Shown here: positions 8,581 to 16,329 of the stretch, in pieces
Numbering within the stretch: position 1 is the first letter of the stretch
Layout: every line of letters starts with the position of its first letter
Source of the DNA: Crocosphaera sp038442745
GTDB lineage: Bacteria; Cyanobacteriota; Cyanobacteriia; Cyanobacteriales; Microcystaceae
Assembly: GCF_038442745.1 (NCBI RefSeq)
Contig: NZ_JARVCN010000387.1
Span: forward strand, 1-25,262
Direction: 5' to 3'
DNA: 25,262 nucleotides
The notes under the pieces: generated by a model
What the model saw: only the letters and a program-made list of their open reading frames with translations
Databases searched by the model: none
What the model was told of the DNA's origin: nothing
Translations under genes and position numbers: made by a program

Positions 8581-8635
8581 AGCTATCAGCTATCAGCTAT
8601 CAGCTATCAGCTTTGAAATAATGCGAAGCTGATAG
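8581..8635 (+). repeat. Heptanucleotide tandem repeat AGCTATC x4 with hairpin
   Basis: Four perfect copies of AGCTATC (8581-8608) plus a decayed fifth (AGCTTTG) are followed by AGCTGATAG at 8627-8635. That last element is the exact reverse complement of CTATCAGCT at 8604-8612 and would form a 9-10 bp stem. Short tandem heptamers of this type are common in cyanobacterial intergenic DNA. It lies in the 311-bp gap between the divergent hpnA-like and S8 protease genes. That gap otherwise holds only the ATACTAGT repeat and a weak promoter listed separately. Confidence 0.85.
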
Positions 8636-8711
8636 AAGTTGAATTGTTGATATTTATAGCATAATTACAATTTTTTAGTCACTCACAGTATCGACAATGA
8701 TATTTTAACCA

Positions 8712-8731
8712 ATACTAGTTCTCATACTAGT
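8712..8731. promoter_or_regulatory. Paired ATACTAGT motif, operator candidate for the S8-NACHT module
   Basis: ATACTAGT occurs twice, at 8712-8719 and 8724-8731, 12 bp apart start to start. Each copy contains the palindrome ACTAGT, so the pair is both a direct and an inverted repeat. It lies about 115 bp before the S8 protease start. The spacing is close to one helical turn, which suits cooperative binding of two dimers. The role is inferred. Confidence 0.3.
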
Positions 8732-8809
8732 GAAGTACAGAAGTTATCTTTTTGACTGAGAGAGGAGAAAACTGGAGTTAGGTGTACCTTATGGAGCTGA
8801 GAAACCCTA

Positions 8810-8815
8810 TATAAT
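8810..8815 (+). promoter_or_regulatory. Possible -10 box of the S8 protease gene
   Basis: A perfect TATAAT lies 29 bp before the ATG of the S8 protease gene. No good -35 box is found 16-18 bp upstream; a TTGACT at 8752-8757 is too far. If used, this promoter probably depends on an activator or gives a short leader. There is no clear Shine-Dalgarno before the ATG at 8845. Confidence 0.3.
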
Positions 8816-8844
8816 AAAAAGAAACCCCCAAAATAACATTTTTA

Positions 8845-10053
8845 ATGCCCATTTATATTATTCGTCCTAAAGCCAATCTTGTCAGCCAATCTTTGAGTTT
8901 AGATTCTCGTAAGTTGACTCTAGAAAGTCGTCGCCAGCAAACCCAAGAAGTTGAAACTATTTATCGAAAAGATATAACCTATAAAACTTTAAATCAATGG
9001 GCTGAAAATATTCAAGGAAAAGAAGACATAAAATTTCTCAAAAGTCCTGAAAAATTAGGAGTTACAGGTACAGCAATCATAGAAATGTCAGAGGAAGAAG
9101 CAAAAAATACACAACAACAATTACTAGAATTTTCTATCTTAAAAGACCAAACTTTTGATCTCATTCAACCCGATAAAGTTACCACAAGTTCTAAAAGTGA
9201 AAATAGCTTAACAGATGATGATTTATGGCATTTAGAAGCAATTAACCATAGCTTATCATGTAAAGTTACAGGTAAAGGTATCACCATCGCTGTCTTAGAT
9301 ACAGGTATTGATAGTTCACATCCTGCATTACGAGGAAAAATAACTCAATCTGTTGAATTTGACATAAAACAAGGGCAAGTCAAGCAATTAGGCAATTCTT
9401 TAGATACCGATGGTCATGGAACCCACGTTGCAGGGTTGATTTGTGGAACACTCATCGGTGTAGCACCAGATGCTACACTTTTAAATGGAATAATGATACC
9501 AAAAGGAGAAGGAAGTCTAGCAAACTTTATCATGGCTTTGGAATGGGTTGCTAATAACCCAGAAGTTCAGATTGTTAATGTATCTGCTGGATTACCAGCT
9601 TTTATTCCTGAAATGGAGGAAGTAATCCGTGATATGTTGGCGGTGGGAGTTCTCCCTGTGTGTGCTTCGGGTAACGAGGGATGCAATTATACTCGTAGTC
9701 CAGGGAACTACAGAAATGTTCTCTCAGTGGGTGCTAGTAACAATCAAGGTAGGGTTTGGCACCGTAGTAGTAGCGCAAAAATAAATATCAACTATCATGA
9801 ATATAATATCCCTCATCTAGTCGCCCCAGGAGAGCAGGTTTATTCCTCGGTGGTACAGGGAGGTTATGAATCTTGGAATGGCACCTCTATGGCGACTCCT
9901 ATTGTGTCTGGGGTGGCTGCTTTATTATTAGAAAGGGATCCTGATTTAACGGTGTCGCAGCTTCGGGATAAGTTGTTAAGTCGATGTAAATTGTTAAATC
10001 AACCTAAAGAACGTCAGGGATTAGGATTAGTTCAAGTAGGAGATTTATCTTGA
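8845..10053 (+). CDS. Subtilisin-like serine protease (peptidase S8), likely cytoplasmic
   Basis: A 402-residue protease. Residues 1-115 resemble a propeptide-like domain ending in FDLIQPDK. The S8 catalytic domain spans about 125-395 with Asp152 (AVLDTGID), His191 (DGHGTHVAG), oxyanion Asn277 (CASGNEG) and Ser348 (NGTSMATP), so it should be active. There is no signal peptide or membrane segment at the N-terminus, which is unusual for subtilases and suggests it acts inside the cell. The NACHT NTPase gene follows 71 bp downstream on the same strand with no visible terminator, so the two are probably one transcription unit. By analogy with STAND-linked proteases it may be the effector of that sensor. 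This is inference from context. Confidence 0.9.
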   Translation: MPIYIIRPKANLVSQSLSLDSRKLTLESRRQQTQEVETIYRKDITYKTLNQWAENIQGKEDIKFLKSPEKLGVTGTAIIEMSEEEAKNTQQQLLEFSILKDQTFDLIQPDKVTTSSKSENSLTDDDLWHLEAINHSLSCKVTGKGITIAVLDTGIDSSHPALRGKITQSVEFDIKQGQVKQLGNSLDTDGHGTHVAGLICGTLIGVAPDATLLNGIMIPKGEGSLANFIMALEWVANNPEVQIVNVSAGLPAFIPEMEEVIRDMLAVGVLPVCASGNEGCNYTRSPGNYRNVLSVGASNNQGRVWHRSSSAKININYHEYNIPHLVAPGEQVYSSVVQGGYESWNGTSMATPIVSGVAALLLERDPDLTVSQLRDKLLSRCKLLNQPKERQGLGLVQVGDLS

Positions 10054-10124
10054 CTTTTACCTTGTATGGTGAAGTCAGTTATTAGTTATTTAGTCAATTT
10101 ATACTGATTTAATCTATTAATATT

Positions 10125-12566
10125 ATGCAACTTACTACTGAACAAAAAGCAAAAGCTGATCCTCTTTTACAAGAGATATTAGCTGATTCGTCAAGCGATG
10201 AAATGTTACAAGTAGTGATAGTATTAAACGAAGACCAGGCTATTTTATCACCTGCTGAAACCTTAAAACCTTCCCAGTTTTCTTCTCGTGTGGAATATCG
10301 TCAAGCATTAATTGAACAACGAAACAAGCAGTTAGAAACGGGAACAGTAGGACAAACAATTACGGAATTAAATAATTTAGATTTAGTTATTCATGGCGGG
10401 AAAGTAAGTCGTTTTTTAGTAGTAGAAGGAACAGCTAAAGAAATATTAAAATCTTTATCATTTTCTGGAGTTAAATCAGCTACTTTAGATAAAATTATTC
10501 GCATCGAGCCTACGCCAATCGAACCGAAAATTATTGAATATTTTAGTAATTTAATTCTAGAAATTATCCCAGGTGATAAAGATAAAATCTTCCAAGTAGC
10601 TAGACAATACATCAGCAATTATTATAAAAGCTATGGAAAGCTTAAGGTTTTAGGGATGCGTAACCCCACGCAGTTAGAAGATATTTATACAACGGTTAAA
10701 GTATTACCTGAAAATTTAATCAAACAGTTGCGTAATGAGGATGGAATTAAAGACATTTTCAAAAAGAGAAAGGGATTCTATGTTGATAAAGAGGAAGAAA
10801 AATTAATAGGAAGAGATGTTGCTAATCAGTATAAGTTTTTAACAGTTTTAGGCGCACCTGGATCGGGAAAATCTACTTTATTGAGAAAGGTTGGCTTAGA
10901 TTCTCTCAAAGGAAATTTACATAATAAATGTATTCCTATTTTTATCGAACTCAAGCAATTTAATAATCTTCCAGAAATTGATTTATTGACTACTATAAAG
11001 ACAATATTTAGGGATTGTGATTTTCCTGATCTAAATAATTTTGTTGAGGAAGGATTGAAACAAGGAAAATTTATCATTTTGTTAGATGGTTTGGATGAAG
11101 TCTCTAATAAAGTCGTTGGTTCAGTAGTAGAAGAAACTAGAAAATTAGTTAAAAATAATGATAAAAATCGCTTTATTATTTCTTGTCGTACCGCAGCTTA
11201 TCAACACCAATTTAAGCAATTTAATAGCGTTATTATTGCTGATTTTGATGATCTTCAAATCCAAGATTTTATTAGTAACTGGTTTAGTTCTGAAACCGAT
11301 CAACGAGCAGAAACTGATCAAAAATGTTTACGAGCATTAGAAGAAAATCCAGGTGCAAAAGAGTTAGCCAAAACTCCTTTACTATTAACCTTTATTTGTT
11401 TGGTTTATGATAAATCTCAAACCTTACCTAAAAATAGAAGCGAGCTATATAAAAGGGCATTAGAAATACTCTTAGAAGAATGGTGGGGTGAAAAAAAATT
11501 AGAACGGGATCCTATTTATAAAGATTTTACAACAAAATCAGAAATAATGTTACTTTCAGAAATCGCTTATGAGGGATTTGTTAAGGATAAACTATTTTTC
11601 AAAACTCAAGAATTAATCAATAAAATAAGAACATTTTTATCAAGAAATTTGAATACTTTTCAAGATTTAGATGGGGGAGCAGTATTAAACGCTATTGCCA
11701 TTCAACAAGGTATTTTAGTAGAAAGACTAGATAATATTTATTCCTTTTCTCATTTAACCTTACAAGAATACTTAACCGCTAAATACATTGTAGACAACGG
11801 GTTGATCGCAGAAACTGTTAATAGCCATGTCACTGATACAAGATGGAAAGAAGTATTCATTTTAATCGCAGGATTAATGGGAGGAAAAACAGGCGCAGAT
11901 GAGTTACTTTTAGGGATGGAGAATCAAGCTTTAATCTATTTAAACTCCCTAAAAAATAAAAATCCATTCTCATTACGTGAACACCGTTTTATCATGTTAT
12001 TAGAATGGGCTGAAAGCACAACTCAACACTCCACTGCTGACTTGACACCTGTTGCTAAAAGAGTTCTTGCCAAGGCCGTTGCCAACGCCTACGCTAACGT
12101 CAATGCCTATGGTAACATCTATGCCAATGCGAAGGCTTACACCAACGCCTATGCCTATATCCACCCTTACGGTAACGCCTATGCCAACGCCTACGCCTAT
12201 CCTTACCCCTATGCTATCCAAAACTTTATTACAACGATTGATAATATGGAGGCGGCCAGCCCCCTTTTTTCCAATTTAAACTTACAAAAATTAAGGGGAA
12301 AAATGGAAAAAATAAAAACCAAAATCCCTAATAACACTGAATCTAGACTAGTTCATAAAAGGTTTGCTAATCAACTTCTGGAAACTTGGTTAAATGCTTT
12401 TGAGCTTACGTTGGATATGATTAATCTATCCAGTAATGAATTAAGAGAAATTGATCAAAACTATTTTTATGTTTATAATTTGATGTTAAATTGTAAAGGC
12501 GCTGCGGAATTAGTCACTAATGAAACTTGGGCAGCCATAGAAGAGAGAATGTATAGAGTACCTTAA
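10125..12566 (+). CDS. NACHT-domain NTPase with propeptide-like N-terminus (bacterial NLR-like)
   Basis: An 813-residue STAND NTPase. Residues 25-130 (LQVVIVLNED ... VVEGTAKEILKSLSFSGV ... DKIIRIEP) have the order strand-helix-strand-helix-strand and wording of a subtilisin propeptide/inhibitor I9-like domain. Residues 150-200 carry the helical segment common before cyanobacterial NACHT domains (YYKSYGKLKVLGM..P..LEDIYT). The NACHT core has Walker A GAPGSGKST (243-251), Walker B IILLDGLDEV (317-326), SCRT, and a downstream FSHLTLQEYLTAKYI helix. Residues 648-700 are an N/A/Y low-complexity tract. The C-terminal 80 residues (LSSNELREIDQNYFYVYNL...LNCKGAAEL...WAAIEERM) match a tail seen in this family. 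It directly follows the S8 protease gene, suggesting a sensor-effector pair. The I9 resemblance is my reading, not a search result. Confidence 0.9.
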   Translation: MQLTTEQKAKADPLLQEILADSSSDEMLQVVIVLNEDQAILSPAETLKPSQFSSRVEYRQALIEQRNKQLETGTVGQTITELNNLDLVIHGGKVSRFLVVEGTAKEILKSLSFSGVKSATLDKIIRIEPTPIEPKIIEYFSNLILEIIPGDKDKIFQVARQYISNYYKSYGKLKVLGMRNPTQLEDIYTTVKVLPENLIKQLRNEDGIKDIFKKRKGFYVDKEEEKLIGRDVANQYKFLTVLGAPGSGKSTLLRKVGLDSLKGNLHNKCIPIFIELKQFNNLPEIDLLTTIKTIFRDCDFPDLNNFVEEGLKQGKFIILLDGLDEVSNKVVGSVVEETRKLVKNNDKNRFIISCRTAAYQHQFKQFNSVIIADFDDLQIQDFISNWFSSETDQRAETDQKCLRALEENPGAKELAKTPLLLTFICLVYDKSQTLPKNRSELYKRALEILLEEWWGEKKLERDPIYKDFTTKSEIMLLSEIAYEGFVKDKLFFKTQELINKIRTFLSRNLNTFQDLDGGAVLNAIAIQQGILVERLDNIYSFSHLTLQEYLTAKYIVDNGLIAETVNSHVTDTRWKEVFILIAGLMGGKTGADELLLGMENQALIYLNSLKNKNPFSLREHRFIMLLEWAESTTQHSTADLTPVAKRVLAKAVANAYANVNAYGNIYANAKAYTNAYAYIHPYGNAYANAYAYPYPYAIQNFITTIDNMEAASPLFSNLNLQKLRGKMEKIKTKIPNNTESRLVHKRFANQLLETWLNAFELTLDMINLSSNELREIDQNYFYVYNLMLNCKGAAELVTNETWAAIEERMYRVP
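12067..12222 (+). repeat. Hexanucleotide-type repeat encoding an N/A/Y tract in the NACHT protein
   Basis: About 155 bp built from degenerate six-base units close to AACGCC and TATGCC. They encode alternating Ala with Asn or Tyr (for example NAYANVNAYGN and YGNAYANAYAYPYPY). The tract is visibly more GC-rich than the AT-rich gene around it and stays in frame. Repeats of this kind can expand and contract by slippage. Confidence 0.85.
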
Positions 12567-12584
12567 AATTTAATTTAGATACTA

Positions 12585-13172
12585 TTACCAGATAGGAAGT
12601 AAATCTAAAATAAACCCTGGTAAAATATCTTCACCTGATAATGTTTCTGGAAAGTCTAAAATTTCGACTGTTTTATGAGGACGATAAATTTCTACTTGTT
12701 TTTGTTGACGATTAATCAACCATCCTAACTTGGCACCATTTTCTTTATATTCTTGCATTTTTTCTCTTGTCTTTTCCAGGGAATCATTAGGAGATATTAA
12801 CTCTACTACAAAATCAGGACATAAAGGGGCAAATCTTTCCCTTTCATCTTGCGTCAAATTATTCCATCTTTCCATTGTCACCCAGGAAGCATCTGGGGAA
12901 CGTTGCGCGCCATTAGGCAACCTAAAACCACCAGAAGAATCAAAGGACTTTCCTCGCTTATTTTGCCGACTCCACGCGCGTAATTGATAGGTTAACTCAG
13001 CATTGCGATCACTGGTTTCACTACCTGTTGGTGGCATAATAATTAAATCCCCTTTTGCATTACGCTCAAATCTTAAGTCACGATTTTTCTGACAAAGTTC
13101 AAAAAACTGCTGATCTGTTAAGTCTATATTTAACTGGAGAATAGCAGGTAAACTGACAGTATTGATGTTCAT
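12585..13172 (-). CDS. Uma2 family (DUF820) PD-(D/E)XK nuclease-fold protein
   Basis: A 195-residue protein of the Uma2 family, which is hugely expanded in cyanobacteria and has a restriction-endonuclease-like fold. The fold's acidic core is visible: Asp94 (RSPDASW), Asp120 and Glu124 (CPDFVVELISP), then Lys138 (EKMQEY) and WLINRQ. The C-terminus ends in the family-typical LSGEDILPGFILDLLPIW. Its length is normal. It converges on the NACHT gene with an 18-bp gap, so it is not obviously part of that module. Biological function is unknown for the family; links to mobile elements have been proposed. A decayed relative lies at 20844-21000. Confidence 0.9.
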   Translation of the reverse strand: MNINTVSLPAILQLNIDLTDQQFFELCQKNRDLRFERNAKGDLIIMPPTGSETSDRNAELTYQLRAWSRQNKRGKSFDSSGGFRLPNGAQRSPDASWVTMERWNNLTQDERERFAPLCPDFVVELISPNDSLEKTREKMQEYKENGAKLGWLINRQQKQVEIYRPHKTVEILDFPETLSGEDILPGFILDLLPIW

Positions 13173-13274
13173 TAGTAATGTTTTTATCCCTAGTTTATAT
13201 TCTAAAGCAATGTTAATAATTTACACTTAATTTAACAATTTATCTGACAATTGCACAGCCTATAATTATCTTAA

Positions 13275-13676
13275 CTAGGGAGTTCCTATCCAACCAAACA
13301 TCTTTGCTAAACCCCCTAACAAAGCGACAATCAAACCAATCAATACACCACGATTAAGAAATTCTTGATTATCTAAACGTTTACCAATACCTTCTACTTT
13401 GGTGTCAAGGGTTTTGATTTCTCCTGTAAATTTCTCATCAAGACTTTTAATCTGTCCCGATAATTTCTCATCAAGACTTTTAATCTGTCCCGATAATTTC
13501 TCATCAAGACTTTTGATGTCTCCTGATAACTTTTCCTCTAATCTTGCTTGACCTATTTCTAGATTAGTGATTCTTCCATCCATCCTGTCTATTTTATCAT
13601 CAATTTTATCGATTTTACCCTCAAGACGTTTTAAAATTTCTTCTAGAGAGTAAGTCACTGTGATAGGTTCATTCAT
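13275..13676 (-). CDS. Coiled-coil protein with C-terminal membrane anchor
   Basis: A 133-residue hypothetical protein. Residues 8-100 are one long coiled coil containing the tandem 11-residue motif LDEKLSGQIKS (hendecad periodicity). Residues 107-130 form one hydrophobic segment (RGVLIGLIVALLGGLAKMFGWIG), so it is probably a tail-anchored rod facing the cytoplasm. The repeats are also near-identical at DNA level. It is 102 bp upstream of the Uma2 gene on the same strand. I do not recognise a named family. Similar small coiled-coil/TM proteins occur as holin-associated and cyanobacterial hypothetical proteins, but nothing here decides a role. Confidence 0.8.
   Translation of the reverse strand: MNEPITVTYSLEEILKRLEGKIDKIDDKIDRMDGRITNLEIGQARLEEKLSGDIKSLDEKLSGQIKSLDEKLSGQIKSLDEKFTGEIKTLDTKVEGIGKRLDNQEFLNRGVLIGLIVALLGGLAKMFGWIGTP
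13431..13529 (-). repeat. 33-bp tandem repeat inside the coiled-coil gene
   Basis: Two identical 33-bp copies (13431-13463 and 13464-13496) are followed by a third, slightly diverged one (13497-13529); a further decayed half-copy lies at about 13409-13430. Each unit encodes 11 residues, so copy-number change keeps frame and lengthens the coiled coil. Confidence 0.9.
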
Positions 13677-13827
13677 GGTTCAACAATCAATCTGCAGTAG
13701 GGTGAACTTATTTACATTTTAATCTAAAACCACAGCAGTTAACCAATGTTAATCACGGACTTATTAATAAGATGTAAATAATATTCCTCGTCACCTCAGA
13801 ATTACAATTAAACATAAAATAACAAAC

Positions 13828-15735
13828 TTAAATCAATTTAATACCTTCATTAACGGTTAATAAGGTTCGTCTTTGCAAACCTTCTTTCTCCAAAATAGCG
13901 TTAGCCGCTAATAACCCACTACTAACTGCTTTTTCCATTAAACCACAGGGAAAAGGCATTTTAACCCAGTCTCCTGCAAAGAATAAGTTATCTATTTCTG
14001 TAACGGTTTCTGGACGATTATGATAACTATTGGGAGGATAACCAGAGAAGTTCTTTTGATTAACTAATTCTTTGTGTAATATATTAGCTTCTGCTAGTTG
14101 AGGTACAATCTCATATAGTTCTTTCTCAAAGGTTTGTAGTAAAATGTCTTGGGTAGGAAAGTCTTTTTCTTTGTAACAATAAGCGTGTAATTCTACGACA
14201 CTTCCCCCTGTTTTTTTGGACCACTGGATAAACTGGTTTTGAATACGATGATATAAGGTAATACTATCGGTGAGATTGTAACCAGAAAGGGAAGTAAAGT
14301 TACTGTATTCCCAAGCAAAATCTTGATCGAACCAAAACCTAGCAACTGCGAACGGATCAGCAACCGCTAATTGTTCAATTTTTTGTGTTAAGCTGTCGCT
14401 ATTTTCTCCTTCTATTTTTGTCCATAAATGACGTATTCCTGGAACATCGGTAGCAATAACGTAGTAGTCTGCTTGTAGGGTTTCGCTGTTGATATTTCCT
14501 CTATTTTCTTGGCTAACTAAATTAACAGATTGATAATCTTTTTCTATAACTTTATACTGGGCTAAATTTTGTCTTGCTGGACCATTTTTTACTTGACCAT
14601 TTTCATCGTAAACTGCACCATGACAAGGACATAAAAACGATCCATCCTCTTGTTTTTTTACCGTACAACCTTGATGTGTACAGCTTAAACCCATCACTGT
14701 TTTATCTGTTTCCAAAAATAAGCGATCGCTATCACCGTAATAGGTATCATTTTCATCACATAACATAGTATTTTTTTCGACTTTAAAAGGAATATTAGTA
14801 ACTTCGCTTCCTTGTTGATAGTTAATAGAAGTAATTTTATTGTCTTCACAGATAATATTACCGATATGTGCTTCTTTTATAACATTACCTTGATTACTTT
14901 TAATACTAGTAATAATCGGCTCAACTAAACTAGTTCCCATATCGTCTCTTGTGCCATTAAATGCTAAACCTTCGGGGTTACCAAAAAAATAAAAATGGAA
15001 AAATTGTAACAATTCCCCTGCACTTAAAACATCTGGTGCATTTAAACTTGAACGAGCAAAAGGTAAAAAATACAAATCATAAAGTCCTTGAGGAAAACCT
15101 ATCTTTGACCATTCAAGAACGGAAAGATGATCTAACCTTTCAAAACTATCAGGAATTTTAAATCCTGTAATCTCTTTAAATAGTTGCCAATGGGATAACT
15201 TACTAATATTAATTCCCCAATTGAAACGATTATCTGACCAAATAGCAAGATCAAGAATATTCCAAGGAAAAGAAGAATGACTAGGATAAAAATTTTCGGG
15301 TTTATAATTGTATGTATTATCAGAAAATAAAACAGAATAAAATCCCAAAGAGCGAAAATTATTTTCAATTTTCAATTCAGAAACGATTTGCCCGAGATTA
15401 TAATAGTGAGGAAAGAAGCCATGAAAACCATGTTCCATATTGAAAATATCTGAACCAATATTAATCTTCCAACTTGCAATTTTTCCCCCTAAATTAGTTG
15501 ACTTTTCTAATAAAGTTACCTCAAAACCACGACAACTTAATTCATAAGCACAAGCTAAACCAGCTAAACCGGCACCAATAATAACCACAGATTTAGGGTT
15601 AGTTAAACCGTAAGGTAAGGTTAAATTATCTTGTTGATAAAACGAAGGAGATGGCTTTTTAAACCGAGAATAAGTGATTAAACTACCTAAACCCCCAACT
15701 CCCAGAATTTTGAAAAGCGTACGACGAGAAACCAT
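13828..15735 (-). CDS. Tat-signal FAD oxidoreductase with inserted Rieske [2Fe-2S] domain
   Basis: A 635-residue flavoprotein of the amine oxidase/phytoene desaturase type. It begins with a twin-arginine signal (SRRTLFK at 3-9) and a hydrophobic stretch, then the dinucleotide motif VVIIGAGLAGLACAYEL (GxGxxG at 54-59). A complete Rieske domain is inserted at about 315-405: Cys352-Thr-His354 with Cys357, then Cys369-Pro-Cys371-His372, giving the usual 2 Cys + 2 His cluster ligands and the disulfide pair. The C-terminal FAD-binding end follows (TEIDNLFFAGDWVKMPFPCGLMEKAVSSG). Text is closest to carotene desaturase-like enzymes, and a CruE/CrtU-like aromatic carotenoid synthase is one possibility. 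The Tat signal implies folding in the cytoplasm and export to the lumen, periplasm or a membrane. Substrate uncertain. Confidence 0.88.
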   Translation of the reverse strand: MVSRRTLFKILGVGGLGSLITYSRFKKPSPSFYQQDNLTLPYGLTNPKSVVIIGAGLAGLACAYELSCRGFEVTLLEKSTNLGGKIASWKINIGSDIFNMEHGFHGFFPHYYNLGQIVSELKIENNFRSLGFYSVLFSDNTYNYKPENFYPSHSSFPWNILDLAIWSDNRFNWGINISKLSHWQLFKEITGFKIPDSFERLDHLSVLEWSKIGFPQGLYDLYFLPFARSSLNAPDVLSAGELLQFFHFYFFGNPEGLAFNGTRDDMGTSLVEPIITSIKSNQGNVIKEAHIGNIICEDNKITSINYQQGSEVTNIPFKVEKNTMLCDENDTYYGDSDRLFLETDKTVMGLSCTHQGCTVKKQEDGSFLCPCHGAVYDENGQVKNGPARQNLAQYKVIEKDYQSVNLVSQENRGNINSETLQADYYVIATDVPGIRHLWTKIEGENSDSLTQKIEQLAVADPFAVARFWFDQDFAWEYSNFTSLSGYNLTDSITLYHRIQNQFIQWSKKTGGSVVELHAYCYKEKDFPTQDILLQTFEKELYEIVPQLAEANILHKELVNQKNFSGYPPNSYHNRPETVTEIDNLFFAGDWVKMPFPCGLMEKAVSSGLLAANAILEKEGLQRRTLLTVNEGIKLI

Positions 15736-15767
15736 ACAACAATTACAGCATTAAACAATAATAATTA

Positions 15768-15792
15768 CCCCAAAGATCAACTATCCTTGGGG
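15768..15792 (-). promoter_or_regulatory. Strong hairpin in the leader of the Rieske-FAD gene
   Basis: CCCCAAAGAT-caact-ATCCTTGGGG forms a 10-bp stem with a single mismatch, 33 bp upstream of the Rieske-FAD start. On the plus strand it is followed by TTCTTTATT. On the minus strand it is followed by an AT-rich run (TAATTATTATTG). It could be an attenuator or RNA stabiliser for the minus-strand gene, or a terminator for plus-strand antisense transcription. The remaining gap up to 16028 also holds TAGGG-TTTT-CCCTA at 15948-15961 but no gene. Confidence 0.4.
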
Positions 15793-16028
15793 TTCTTTAT
15801 TATAAACCAGCCTTGATATCAACTGACTGGCAGTATTTATCTTATGATCCTATTGTAAAGTTTTATGTAACTTTTCAGATGTTTCTTAAGGTTTTATTTA
15901 TGTTTACTCTAGGGAACAAGGCTAAAATTCATTATTGGTCGGGATAGTAGGGTTTTCCCTATTGTGAGCAAAATGTAAAGTTTATTACACTAAAAGTAAT
16001 ATAAATTAACAAATAATCCCCAATCACC

Positions 16029-16298
16029 ATGTTTCCCAACCTTTTTGAAGCGACGCACCAATACTGGCGACAACTAGATGAAATTGAATCCCGTTATCAA
16101 CAAGGCGACTTGTCTATCGAAGAAGTTGATAAAGAAGTGGAAATGTTGATGAAGCAACTAGGACAAAAGAGAAGAGAAAGTTTACGCTTTTTTAGAGATA
16201 TCATATCCAATTGGATATCCACCCATACCGAATTCTTGATAGGCTTCCTTTTTGTCCTCATGGTTGCGTATAGTTGGATGCTGACTATTAATAACTAA
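16029..16298 (+). CDS. Small single-pass membrane protein, unknown function
   Basis: An 89-residue protein. Residues 1-65 are charged and helical (YWRQLDEIESRYQQGDLSI, EEVDKEVEMLMKQLGQKRRE), likely a coiled coil. Residues 66-86 are one hydrophobic helix (TEFLIGFLFVLMVAYSWML) near the C-terminus, giving a tail-anchored layout. I do not recognise a named family, but codon usage and reading length look like a real gene, and it is free of overlap with any better ORF. It converges on trmD with a 31-bp gap. No Shine-Dalgarno is obvious before the ATG, which is common in cyanobacteria. Confidence 0.7.
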   Translation: MFPNLFEATHQYWRQLDEIESRYQQGDLSIEEVDKEVEMLMKQLGQKRRESLRFFRDIISNWISTHTEFLIGFLFVLMVAYSWMLTINN

Positions 16299-16329
16299 AT
16301 ATAAATGGAAGATATCCTAAATTTGTTAT

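Noticed and set aside
12000..12221. Minus-strand frame rich in Gly/Val/Ile and plus-strand Pro/Thr frame over the NACHT repeat
   Set aside because: Both are shadows of the hexanucleotide repeat; the N/A/Y frame continues the NACHT protein in frame.
12585..13676. Uma2 and coiled-coil genes as members of the S8-NACHT defense module
   Set aside because: They are on the opposite strand, convergent with NACHT, and both types are widespread singletons in cyanobacteria. Proximity alone is not enough.
15132..15368. 78-codon hydrophobic minus-strand frame inside the Rieske-FAD gene
   Set aside because: It is an out-of-frame shadow of a continuous, motif-complete protein.
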